Source: an uncultured Erysipelotrichaceae bacterium
GTDB taxonomy: Bacteria > Bacillota_I > Bacilli_A > Erysipelotrichales > Erysipelotrichaceae
DNA length: 6,833 nucleotides
NCBI GenBank assembly: GCA_902795905.1
Contig: CADBMY010000299.1
Location: 1-6,833, forward strand
Direction of reading: 5' to 3'
Part shown: positions 1 through 5,843 of the stretch, in pieces
Layout of the letters: every line of letters begins with the position of its first letter
Position numbering within the stretch: position 1 is the first letter of the stretch
The notes under the pieces: generated by a model
Databases searched by the model: none
What the model was told of the DNA's origin: nothing
The model's input: only the letters and a program-made list of their open reading frames with translations
Made by a program: the position numbers and the translations under genes

Positions 1-615
1 GTGATCCTCTATGTCATTCTGGCAGTAACGATCATCGGTGTTCTCGGTATTCCGATGGCTTCCGTGATCACGGTTCTGGCTTCTGCAGGCGTTGCGGTCG
101 GCATGGCCATGCAGGGTTCTCTGAGCAACTTTGCCGGCGGCATCATGTTGATGATCTTCCGTCCGTTCAGTGTCGGCAATTATGTATCGGCAGCCGGAGC
201 GGAAGGAACTGTCAGTGAGATCACACCGTTCTATACCGTACTGAAGACAGTTGACAACAGAACGATCACGATCCCGAACGGATCCCTGATGAACACCAAT
301 GTGACAAATTTCTCCAAAGAGGAGACAAGACGTGTAGATCTGACCTTCGGCACGGCCAAGGGTGAAGATATTGATAAGGTCACCGGTATCATGCTTGATG
401 TAATGACACATGATGACAGAGTCCTGCAGGAACCGGCACCGTTTGCAAAGCTCAGCGGCGGCACCAACGAGAAGATGGAATTCACGGTTAGAGCGTGGGT
501 CAACTCTGCGGATTACTGGGATGTCTATTTCGGCTTAAATGAAAAGATCACCAAGGCACTCGGAGAAGCCGGTATCAAGGCTCCTGCGGCCAGGGTGATC
601 GCAGAAACAAAGTAA
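1..615 (+). CDS. mscS: MscS-family small-conductance mechanosensitive ion channel, 5'-truncated by the window edge
   Basis: This is the C-terminal part of an MscS channel, an inner-membrane heptamer that opens under membrane tension and releases solutes during hypo-osmotic shock. The visible 204 residues cover the last membrane helices and the cytoplasmic vestibule. A hydrophobic segment (residues 2-24) leads into the glycine/alanine-patterned pore helix TM3 (about 25-53). The conserved stretch QGSLSNFAGG (38-47) follows the E. coli pattern QGSLSNLAAG closely. After it come the FRPF...G.YV beta-domain entry (53-61), the IPNG motif (91-94) and NFS (103-105), as in E. coli MscS. The family is usually about 270-300 aa, so roughly 80 N-terminal residues lie outside the window. 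The GTG at base 1 is therefore most likely an internal valine codon, not a start. The gene converges on queH with a 7-bp gap. Confidence 0.93.
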   Translation: MILYVILAVTIIGVLGIPMASVITVLASAGVAVGMAMQGSLSNFAGGIMLMIFRPFSVGNYVSAAGAEGTVSEITPFYTVLKTVDNRTITIPNGSLMNTNVTNFSKEETRRVDLTFGTAKGEDIDKVTGIMLDVMTHDDRVLQEPAPFAKLSGGTNEKMEFTVRAWVNSADYWDVYFGLNEKITKALGEAGIKAPAARVIAETK

Positions 616-618
616 TCT

Positions 619-645
619 CTTATCAGTCCTGATCAGGACGATAGG
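619..645. terminator. Hairpin at the convergent mscS/queH ends, possible non-canonical bidirectional terminator
   Basis: Bases 619-624 pair with 640-645, and 626-630 pair with 635-639. This gives an 11-bp stem with one bulged A (625), one G-U pair and a GATC loop. The core (626-639) is a perfect 14-bp palindrome lying in the last codons of queH. It sits immediately after the mscS stop. Neither strand has a good T-tract after the stem, so intrinsic termination is uncertain. It may act as an mRNA 3'-end stabiliser or mark a factor-dependent end. Confidence 0.35.
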
Positions 646-1297
646 AGTACATACAACCGCAGTACTGCTGGTTGTACAGGCTGTATTCGGCAATGATCTC
701 ATTGCGGCGGATATGGCCGTTTTTCTTTTTGAAGTCGGAGAAGAAGTAGTGTACATGCGGATACTTGTTATCCAGTGCCTTGCCGATCTCATTGATCTTC
801 TGGCTGTTCTTCTGCCGTGATACCGTCATGACCGTTGTAAAGTAGTCATAGTCATGTTCATCGGCATAGGCACAGGCTTCATCCAGTCTTGCTTCATAGC
901 ACAGGAAACAGCGTTTCCAGCCCTCGGGATCATTTCTGCGCGGTTCCAGTATGCGGTTGAAGGCTTCATTGTCATAAGCAGGGACAACGATATCGATACG
1001 GTCATTCCAGGCTTCATGGACAAGTCTTTTCAGTTCCGACAGCCGATGTTCGTATTCTTCCGCAGGCCAGATGTTGGAGTTGCCGTAGTAGATCGTGATA
1101 TCGAAGGTCTCGCTGAGATACTCCAGAGGCCAGCCGGCACATACGGCACAGCAGGCATGCAAAAGCAGGCGGGGACGTCTGTCTTTATATTCACTGCGTA
1201 TCTTCTGCAGTTCTTTCTCTCCCGCCAGATAATAGTTTGTTTTCTCGGAGCTTTTACGCTGCCTGAGGTAGTTCAGATATTCTTCCTTGTCATTCAT
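623..1297 (-). CDS. queH: Epoxyqueuosine reductase QueH (last step of queuosine synthesis)
   Basis: QueH reduces epoxyqueuosine to queuosine at wobble position 34 of GUN-anticodon tRNAs. It is the non-orthologous replacement for the cobalamin enzyme QueG. The 224-aa product has the expected cysteine signature of the family (formerly DUF208). HACCAVC lies at 48-53 with C49, C50 and C53, a CxxC pair is C130/C133, and there is a C-terminal CGC (C213, C215). These cysteines bind the iron-sulfur and metal centre in characterised QueH. The middle segment YYGNSNIWP..EYEHR (70-85) is also typical. The ATG at 1297 is chosen because the protein reads MNDKEEYL from there, whereas the longer open frame adds 31 residues encoded opposite queA. 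The start overlaps the queA stop as ATGAATGA (8 bp). No clear Shine-Dalgarno precedes it, so translation is probably coupled to queA. Confidence 0.93.
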   Translation of the reverse strand: MNDKEEYLNYLRQRKSSEKTNYYLAGEKELQKIRSEYKDRRPRLLLHACCAVCAGWPLEYLSETFDITIYYGNSNIWPAEEYEHRLSELKRLVHEAWNDRIDIVVPAYDNEAFNRILEPRRNDPEGWKRCFLCYEARLDEACAYADEHDYDYFTTVMTVSRQKNSQKINEIGKALDNKYPHVHYFFSDFKKKNGHIRRNEIIAEYSLYNQQYCGCMYSYRPDQD

Positions 1298-2324
1298 TGG
1301 TAATAAACATGCAGTCACCGAAGGAGAAGAAACGATACTTCTCACGGATGGCTTCCTCATAGGCTCTGAAGACATTCTCCTGACCGGCAAAGGAGGAGAT
1401 CATCATCAGCAATGTGGATTTAGGCAGATGGAAATTCGTTAACATGCAGTCGATCGTATGCCACTCATACCCGGGATAGATAAACAGTCTGGTCTCTCCG
1501 GAACACTCCCGGAATTCTCCGAACCGGTTCCATACCGATTCCAGTGTACGCACGGAGGTTGTGCCGACAGCGATGATCCTGCGGCCTTCCTTCTTGGCAA
1601 GATTCAGGGCATCGGCAGTATCCTTTGACATGAAGTAGACTTCTTCATGCATGACATGTTCCTCGACATTCTCGGTATCCATCGGTCGGAATGTTCCAAG
1701 CCCGACATGCAGGGTGACATCCTTGACGATCACACCCATTTCTTCCAGTTTCCTGAAGACTTCCGGGGTAAAGTGCAGTCCGGCAGTCGGGGCGGCAGCA
1801 CTGCCTTCGACCTTCGCATAGACGGTCTGATACCGTTCGGGATCATCCAGTTTCTCCCGGATATACGGGGGCAGGGGAACTGTCCCCAGCTTTTCAAGTA
1901 TCTCTGTAAAGATACCGTCGTAGATCATCTGCATTCTGCGGATACCTTTTTCACCGATCTCGAGACATTTCGCTTTCAGGGATCCGTCACCGAAGGATAC
2001 GACGGTACCGATCTTTACGGTGCGGGCATTGCCGACAAGGCACTCCCAGATATCATCTTCATGCTGTCTGAGCAGAAGGACTTCTACATGGGCACCTGTC
2101 TCTTCCTTCGTTCCGAACAGACGGGCAGGGATAACACGGGTATTGTTGCGGATCAGCACATCTCCCGGTTTGACATACTCGTAAATATCATAAAAATGCC
2201 GATGCTCAAAAGCACCGCTGTTTTTGTGCAGGACCATCATCCGGCTGGTCTTGCGGTCCTTCAGGGGCGTCTGTGCGATCAGCTCCTGCGGAAGTTCATA
2301 ATCGAAATCACTTGTCTTGATCAT
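1290..2324 (-). CDS. queA: S-adenosylmethionine:tRNA ribosyltransferase-isomerase QueA
   Basis: QueA transfers and isomerises the ribosyl group of AdoMet onto preQ1 in tRNA, giving epoxyqueuosine, the substrate of the neighbouring QueH. The 344-aa product has normal family length and begins with the typical DFDYELPQELIAQTPL (6-21). Other family blocks are RNNTRVIPARLFG (59-71), AAPTAGLHFT (177-186), LHVGLGTFRP (205-214), VGTTSVRTLES (253-263) and DCMLTNFHLPKSTLLMM (292-308). The ATG at 2324 matches the usual QueA N-terminus and lies 2 nt after the repressor stop. A GTG at 2345 in the same frame would add 7 residues. It has an AGGG 7 nt upstream and cannot be excluded. The ATG itself has no Shine-Dalgarno at normal distance, so coupling to the upstream gene is likely. 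The pair completes the last two steps of the pathway. tgt and the preQ1 genes are not in the window. Confidence 0.95.
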   Translation of the reverse strand: MIKTSDFDYELPQELIAQTPLKDRKTSRMMVLHKNSGAFEHRHFYDIYEYVKPGDVLIRNNTRVIPARLFGTKEETGAHVEVLLLRQHEDDIWECLVGNARTVKIGTVVSFGDGSLKAKCLEIGEKGIRRMQMIYDGIFTEILEKLGTVPLPPYIREKLDDPERYQTVYAKVEGSAAAPTAGLHFTPEVFRKLEEMGVIVKDVTLHVGLGTFRPMDTENVEEHVMHEEVYFMSKDTADALNLAKKEGRRIIAVGTTSVRTLESVWNRFGEFRECSGETRLFIYPGYEWHTIDCMLTNFHLPKSTLLMMISSFAGQENVFRAYEEAIREKYRFFSFGDCMFITNE

Positions 2325-2326
2325 AA

Positions 2327-2920
2327 TCAGAAATATGTTTTGCACGAAATGACCCTGCCGATGATCTGCACCGGATATTCACGGATCTCTCTGGCCGAGA
2401 AATACCGGGATTCAACATCCGGATTGGCAGCTTCCAGGATCAGTACCTTGTCCTTTCTTATCACACGTTTGATCGTTACTTCATCACCGATGAGGATCAC
2501 ACCGATCTCACCGCTGTTTACGGTGCTGCACTGTCTGACAAGCACCAGCGATCCGTCAACGATGCCGACACCTTTCATCGAATCACCGCTGACCTTTAAA
2601 TAATAATCTCCGTTCTTCCTGTCTTCCAGTGAAGTTTCTTCTTCACCAAGATAATTTTCTTCAGCAAAGAGATCATAGCCGGCCTTGGCATAGCCCAGGA
2701 TCGGCAGTTTGATCGAGATATCCATCCCTTTGAGAACAGGTTCAATATTGTATCCGATCATACTGCTGAGCTTGTCCAGCGTCTCCTTGTTGACCCGTTT
2801 GATCTCACCGCTGCTCCAGCGGGTAGCCGTTGAACGGGAAACATTCATACGCCGGGCGATCTCACTGTCCCGTACCCCAGTACGTTCTTTGTATTCCTTG
2901 ATAATATCTTTCAGTTCCAT
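2327..2920 (-). CDS. LexA-like self-cleaving transcriptional repressor (XRE helix-turn-helix plus S24 peptidase domain)
   Basis: This is a 197-aa regulator with two domains. The N-terminus (about 1-58) is a Cro/CI-type helix-turn-helix (SEIARRMNVSRSTATRWSSG, 19-38), unlike the winged helix of true LexA. The C-terminus (about 70-197) is an S24/LexA-type autoprotease. It has an Ala80-Gly81 cleavage site in YAKAGYD, a nucleophile Ser114 in SGDSM and a general base Lys151 in TIKRV. The Ser-Lys spacing of 37 equals that of E. coli LexA (S119/K156). RecA-stimulated self-cleavage is therefore expected to inactivate it, as in HdiR of Lactococcus and phage CI. It is divergent from a Y-family polymerase gene, its likely target, and is followed 2 nt later by queA. 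The ATG at 2920 has no Shine-Dalgarno and lies 7 nt beyond a good -10 box, which implies a leaderless mRNA. The open frame continues upstream opposite dinB, but that part does not look like protein. Confidence 0.93.
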   Translation of the reverse strand: MELKDIIKEYKERTGVRDSEIARRMNVSRSTATRWSSGEIKRVNKETLDKLSSMIGYNIEPVLKGMDISIKLPILGYAKAGYDLFAEENYLGEEETSLEDRKNGDYYLKVSGDSMKGVGIVDGSLVLVRQCSTVNSGEIGVILIGDEVTIKRVIRKDKVLILEAANPDVESRYFSAREIREYPVQIIGRVISCKTYF

Positions 2921-2926
2921 GTTTAC

Positions 2927-2955
2927 AGTATATATGATGTGCGACAATTTGTAAA
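2927..2955 (-). promoter_or_regulatory. Sigma-A-type promoter of the repressor-queA-queH cluster
   Basis: On the minus strand a -35 TTTACA (2955-2950) and a -10 TATACT (2932-2927) are separated by exactly 17 nt. Six nucleotides separate the -10 from the ATG at 2920, so the predicted +1 is the A of the start codon and the transcript would be leaderless. TGTNNNACA elements overlap the -35 and the spacer, which suggests autorepression. Confidence 0.75.
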
Positions 2956-2990
2956 ACAGCAAGATAAAATGTTGCATAATATGTTGAAAT
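2938..2990. promoter_or_regulatory. Candidate operator region: two related tandem elements between the divergent promoters
   Basis: TGTGCGACA (2938-2946) and TGTAAAACA (2950-2958) are 12 bp apart and both fit TGTNNNACA. A second, more degenerate pair is TGTTGCATA (2970-2978) and TGTTGAAAT (2982-2990), with the same 12-bp step. The two 21-bp units share 12 positions and are offset by 32 bp, about three helical turns. The first covers the -35 and spacer of the repressor promoter. The second covers the dinB -35. This is a by-eye proposal in AT-rich DNA. No canonical SOS box (GAAC-N4-GTTC) is present. Confidence 0.35.
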
Positions 2991-3012
2991 ACGCGACTCT
3001 GTGACATATAAT
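2984..3012 (+). promoter_or_regulatory. Near-consensus sigma-A promoter of dinB
   Basis: A -35 TTGAAA (2984-2989), a 17-nt spacer and a perfect -10 TATAAT (3007-3012) predict a start near 3019-3020. That leaves a leader of about 15 nt before the dinB ATG. Such a strong promoter in front of a mutagenic polymerase makes sense only if it is normally repressed. This fits the divergent repressor. Confidence 0.82.
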
Positions 3013-3019
3013 TCGCTTG

Positions 3020-3028
3020 AAAGGAAAG
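3020..3028 (+). promoter_or_regulatory. Ribosome binding site that fixes the dinB start
   Basis: AAAGGAAAG, with its AGGA core ending 9 nt before the ATG at 3035, is the only Shine-Dalgarno-like site here. An in-frame TTG at 3017 would lie upstream of both this site and the predicted transcription start, so it is rejected as the start. Confidence 0.65.
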
Positions 3029-3034
3029 CTTTGT

Positions 3035-4306
3035 ATGGATCGGGTAATCATGCATGCCGATATTGATCACTGCTACGCACAGATCGAGGAAATGAAAGAT
3101 CCGCGTCTGCGGGATATCCCGATGGCTGTCGGGGGAGATACCGAAAAAAGACACGGTATTATTCTTGCCAAGAATGATCTTGCCAAGGCTTGCGGGATCA
3201 TTACCGGTGAAAGCATACCCGAAGCCATGAAGAAGTGTCCGCGGCTGAAGGTACTGCATCCTGTCTACGGGGATTATGTCTTCTATACGGAAATGGTAAA
3301 GGACATCTATCGGCGGTACAGTGACCGGGTGGAGTCTTTCGGGCTGGATGAGGCCTGGGTGGATCTCTCGGCTTCGCGCAGATTGTTCGGTGATCCCGTG
3401 AAGACGGCGGAAGAAATACAGCAGACGGTACTTCTGGAAACGGGACTGACGGTGTCGGTCGGGCTTTCCTGGAACAAGATCTTTGCAAAACTCGGAAGTG
3501 ACATGCATAAACCGTTTGGGATGACGGTGATCACGAAAGAGAACTTCAGGGATGTTGTCTGGCCGTGCAGGGTAAGTGATCTGCTGTATGTTGGCAAGGC
3601 CTCGGCACGGCGGCTGGCATGTCTTGGTATCCATACGATCGGTGATCTGGCAGTTTATCCGCTGCCGCTTCTGAAAGCGTATCTGGGGCGTAACGGTGAG
3701 CTGCTGCACAGGTTTGCCAACGGCGAAGAGGCAGAACCTGTCAAAGCGAGCGGGACACACCGCACGGTGAAGTCGGTCGGCAATTCGGTGACGATGATCC
3801 GTGATGTTCATGATATCGAGGCCCTGCGGCCCATCATCCGTGTGATCAGTGAAGCAGTGGCGGCGAGGCTTTCTGAGCAGGGGCTGGAAGGCAGTGTGAT
3901 CACGGTCTTTCTGCGCAATGCGGATCTTCTGTGGATGAGCAGACAGCGTAAGCTTGCCGATTATACAGCTGTCAGTGACGGTATCTTTGCGGAAGCTTTA
4001 TCACTGACACAGCAGAATTATGATTTTTCCGTACCGATGCGTTCTTTCGGCATTACTGTATCGGGGCTGCGGCAGTGTGCGTCACATCACCAGCTGTCGC
4101 TGTTTCAGGATCCCGATGCATATGAAAAGAGTGCACGTATCGATCAGGCAATGGAGATGATCCGCGGCAAGTATGGTTTTCGGGCTGTCTGCCGGGCAGT
4201 GACGAAGATGGATGAAGAGCTGACGGATTTTGATCCAAAGGGAGAACATATGATCCATCCGGAGGGTTACTTTACGGGAAGAAGGATGAATGATGAATCT
4301 TTATAA
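3035..4306 (+). CDS. dinB: Y-family translesion DNA polymerase (DinB/UmuC type)
   Basis: This low-fidelity polymerase copies past damaged bases and is normally held in check by an SOS-type repressor. The 423-aa product has the catalytic acids of the family in HADID (D9) and GLDEAWVDLS (D105, E106). Y14 sits at the steric-gate position (Y12 of Dpo4, F13 of E. coli DinB). The thumb with helix-hairpin-helix motifs (about 180-215, YVGKASARRLACLGIHTIGDL) and the little-finger domain (about 245-350) follow. QLSLF (353-357) is a typical beta-clamp binding motif. The C-terminal tail resembles Firmicutes relatives, with YGFRAVCRA (380-388) and DPKGEHMIHPEGYF (400-413). The ATG at 3035 is supported by the ribosome site and promoter. 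The gene diverges from the LexA-like repressor, and its 3' end overlaps the next small gene. Whether it should be called dinB, umuC or uvrX cannot be settled from sequence alone. Confidence 0.94.
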   Translation: MDRVIMHADIDHCYAQIEEMKDPRLRDIPMAVGGDTEKRHGIILAKNDLAKACGIITGESIPEAMKKCPRLKVLHPVYGDYVFYTEMVKDIYRRYSDRVESFGLDEAWVDLSASRRLFGDPVKTAEEIQQTVLLETGLTVSVGLSWNKIFAKLGSDMHKPFGMTVITKENFRDVVWPCRVSDLLYVGKASARRLACLGIHTIGDLAVYPLPLLKAYLGRNGELLHRFANGEEAEPVKASGTHRTVKSVGNSVTMIRDVHDIEALRPIIRVISEAVAARLSEQGLEGSVITVFLRNADLLWMSRQRKLADYTAVSDGIFAEALSLTQQNYDFSVPMRSFGITVSGLRQCASHHQLSLFQDPDAYEKSARIDQAMEMIRGKYGFRAVCRAVTKMDEELTDFDPKGEHMIHPEGYFTGRRMNDESL

Positions 4307-4535
4307 GAAATATATTGATGTTGAACTGCTGCAGAAAAAGGACGGAGAGATCGTACCGCAGTTTCTGCTTTGGACAGACGGAAAGAGATATCCAATCGAT
4401 AAGGTGATCAGTAAGGAACGCAGGGCTTCGCCGGTTGGCGGATGCGGGATGCGTTATACCTGTCTGATCCAGGGCAAGAGGAGAAATCTGTTTCTGGAGA
4501 AGGACAGATGGTTTATTGAGAGTCTGAGACCCTGA
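4293..4535 (+). CDS. Uncharacterised 80-aa protein coupled to the Y-family polymerase gene
   Basis: I cannot assign a function to this gene. AAGAAGG (4279-4285) stands 7 nt before the ATG at 4293. An ATG directly before it (4290) is possible but too close. The start lies inside the end of dinB (14-bp overlap), which indicates translational coupling and a real gene. The product is basic and soluble, with no membrane segment or signal peptide. It looks beta-rich: a hydrophobic/charged alternation around VPQFLLWTDGKRYPIDKV (21-38), a glycine turn GGCGMRY (49-55), then NLFLEKDRWFIES (65-77). The pattern of dG..P..f.W..g..Y.Id, GG.G.RYt and WF.E loosely recalls small proteins encoded next to DinB/ImuB-type polymerases in other bacteria. 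That comparison is from memory. A role as polymerase partner or regulator is inferred only from position. Confidence 0.8.
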   Translation: MNLYKKYIDVELLQKKDGEIVPQFLLWTDGKRYPIDKVISKERRASPVGGCGMRYTCLIQGKRRNLFLEKDRWFIESLRP

Positions 4536-4550
4536 GGGCTTGCCTGATGT

Positions 4551-4564
4551 TGTACAATAGTACA
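4551..4564. promoter_or_regulatory. Inverted repeat TGTAC-AATA-GTACA before the rhomboid gene, possible operator
   Basis: A perfect 5-bp dyad with a 4-nt centre lies in the 48-bp gap before the rhomboid/metal-transporter genes. A third copy, TGTACA, follows at 4576-4581 between the ribosome site and the start. TACAAT (4553-4558) inside it could serve as a -10, but I see no -35 at proper distance. It does not resemble the B. subtilis Zur or MntR boxes as I know them. Confidence 0.25.
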
Positions 4565-4568
4565 TATC

Positions 4569-4575
4569 GGGAGGG
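4569..4575 (+). promoter_or_regulatory. Strong ribosome binding site deciding the rhomboid start
   Basis: GGGAGGG, counted from its GGGAGG core (4569-4574), lies 9 nt before the GTG at 4584. It overlaps the in-frame GTG at 4575, which therefore cannot use it. The downstream GTG is preferred. Confidence 0.65.
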
Positions 4576-4583
4576 TGTACAAC

Positions 4584-5150
4584 GTGAACATATTCAGATA
4601 TCCTGTTACGTTAGCGACGATCGCTGCCTGTGCGGCAGTATTCATATATTTACAGACAAGGAGGACGGCACCTCAGGATGATCCTCTGGTCAGCAGATTC
4701 AGTCTGATTCCTGTACAGGTTAAAAGAGGTCAGTACTGGCGGATGTTAACTGTCGGCTTCATTCATCTGCGGCTGTATCATTTTCTGGTAAACATGTATG
4801 CTTTATATAATCTCGGCAGTGCGCTGGAACCGTGGCTTGGCAGCGGCTGGTTTGCCCTGATCCTGTTTGGATCGGTGATCGGCGGCAGCTTTGCCTGTGT
4901 GCGTTTCGGTGACAGCCGGACCGTGTCTGTCGGTATCAGCGGCGGTCTGTACGGTCTTCTGGCCGCATATATCATCCTGCTGGCGAGGCTCGGCATGCTT
5001 GCCAACAGGGCTGTATTATCGTCTGTACTGCGCATCGTGATCGCGAATGCGATCATTTCGATGATGCCGAATATTTCACTGCTGGGTCATGCCGGCGGTG
5101 CGGTAACAGGAGCTGTACTCAGCGTGATCATCCTGTTTCTGATCTTCTAG
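4584..5150 (+). CDS. Rhomboid-family intramembrane serine protease
   Basis: Rhomboids cut membrane proteins within or near the lipid bilayer using a Ser-His dyad. This 188-aa, compact six-helix form keeps the whole active site. HLRLYHFLVN (61-70) supplies H61, H66 and N70, with the same spacing as GlpG H145/H150/N154. GISGG (117-121) carries nucleophile S119, and GHAGG (168-172) carries H169. WRMLTVGFIH (52-61) precedes the second helix as in other bacterial rhomboids. A first hydrophobic helix (about 7-24) starts almost at the N-terminus, and the protein ends inside the last helix (IILFLIF), so there are no extra cytoplasmic domains. The GTG start at 4584 follows the GGGAGGG site. It lies 48 bp after the small gene and 12 bp before the transporter ATPase, so it probably belongs to the same run. 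The substrate is unknown, and no obvious one is encoded here. Confidence 0.93.
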   Translation: MNIFRYPVTLATIAACAAVFIYLQTRRTAPQDDPLVSRFSLIPVQVKRGQYWRMLTVGFIHLRLYHFLVNMYALYNLGSALEPWLGSGWFALILFGSVIGGSFACVRFGDSRTVSVGISGGLYGLLAAYIILLARLGMLANRAVLSSVLRIVIANAIISMMPNISLLGHAGGAVTGAVLSVIILFLIF

Positions 5151-5162
5151 AGAGGTAGTACT

Positions 5163-5843
5163 GTGGAACCATATATCACATGTGAAGAACTGACACTTGG
5201 ATATGACAGGATCCCGGTTGCCTCGGGCATCGGTTTTACTGTATCCAGGGGAGATTATCTGTGCATCATCGGTGAGAACGGATCGGGAAAAACGACACTG
5301 CTGAAGACGATTCTCGGCATTATCCCGCCGCTGTCCGGCAGGATCATCCGCTCCGATGCATATACCGGGATCGGCTATCTGCCGCAGCAGACAGATATCC
5401 AGAGAGATTTTCCGGCTTCGGCATACGAGATCGTCATCTCCGGTTTTGAAAAGAAGAAGGGACTGAGACCGTTCTACAATGCACAGGAGAAGGCACAGGC
5501 TCTGGCAGAGATGGAGCGTCTCGGCATCACACAGCTGAAAGACAGAAGCTACAGCGAGCTTTCCGGCGGTCAGCAGCAGCGTGTGCTCCTGGCCAGAGCA
5601 CTTTGTGCATCTGCGAATATCCTGCTGATGGATGAGCCGACAACAGGTCTGGATCCGCAGACGACAGCAGATCTTTACGAACTGATCCTGAAGCTGAACA
5701 AAGAAGGTATGGCGATCATCATGATCAGTCACGATCTTCGTTCAGCCATGAAATATGCGACACATATTCTGTCTTTTGATGAACCGGTCTTTTACGGAAC
5801 GAAGAAGGCATTTGCGGAAAGGGGAAAGCAGGCACATGAGTGA
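5163..5843 (+). CDS. ATP-binding subunit of an ABC-3 family metal (Zn/Mn-type) importer
   Basis: This 226-aa ABC ATPase is of the ZnuC/AdcC/MntB kind and powers uptake through the adjacent permease at the inner face of the membrane. All motifs are intact: Walker A GENGSGKT (37-44), Q-loop LPQQ (73-76), signature LSGGQ (133-137), Walker B ILLMDEP (153-159), D-loop GLD (162-164) and H-loop His190. The segment DIQRDFPASAYEIVISG (78-94) is characteristic of the metal-importer ATPases. The GTG start at 5163 has AGAGG (5151-5155) 7 nt upstream. It follows the rhomboid stop by 12 bp, and its own end overlaps the permease start by 8 bp (ATGAGTGA). No substrate-binding lipoprotein gene is next to it. 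Zinc or manganese is the likely cargo, but sequence alone does not decide between them. Confidence 0.92.
   Translation: MEPYITCEELTLGYDRIPVASGIGFTVSRGDYLCIIGENGSGKTTLLKTILGIIPPLSGRIIRSDAYTGIGYLPQQTDIQRDFPASAYEIVISGFEKKKGLRPFYNAQEKAQALAEMERLGITQLKDRSYSELSGGQQQRVLLARALCASANILLMDEPTTGLDPQTTADLYELILKLNKEGMAIIMISHDLRSAMKYATHILSFDEPVFYGTKKAFAERGKQAHE

Noticed and set aside
854..1303. Plus-strand open frame of 149 codons opposite queH
   Set aside because: It lies entirely within the queH gene on the other strand and has no credible start signal or recognisable motif.
1647..2603. Long plus-strand open frame (318 codons) opposite queA and the repressor
   Set aside because: It is antisense to two strongly recognised genes, has no ribosome site and shows no protein-like pattern. 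The openness is a by-product of codon use in queA.
2921..3034. Canonical Gram-positive LexA (DinR) box
   Set aside because: No GAAC-N4-GTTC or close variant occurs between the divergent genes, consistent with the repressor's Cro/CI-type head rather than a LexA winged helix.
3017..3034. TTG start for dinB at 3017
   Set aside because: It precedes the predicted transcription start (about 3019) and the only ribosome site, so ATG 3035 is used.
2921..3811. In-frame upstream extension of the repressor opposite dinB (to 494 aa)
   Set aside because: The added residues are antisense dinB, rich in His/Arg/Pro with no domain. The promoter and domain start fix the ATG at 2920.
2327..4306. Remnant of a prophage immunity region (CI-like repressor next to a divergent gene)
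   Set aside because: The divergent partner is a full translesion polymerase, the surroundings are housekeeping genes, and no integrase, att repeat or phage gene is visible.
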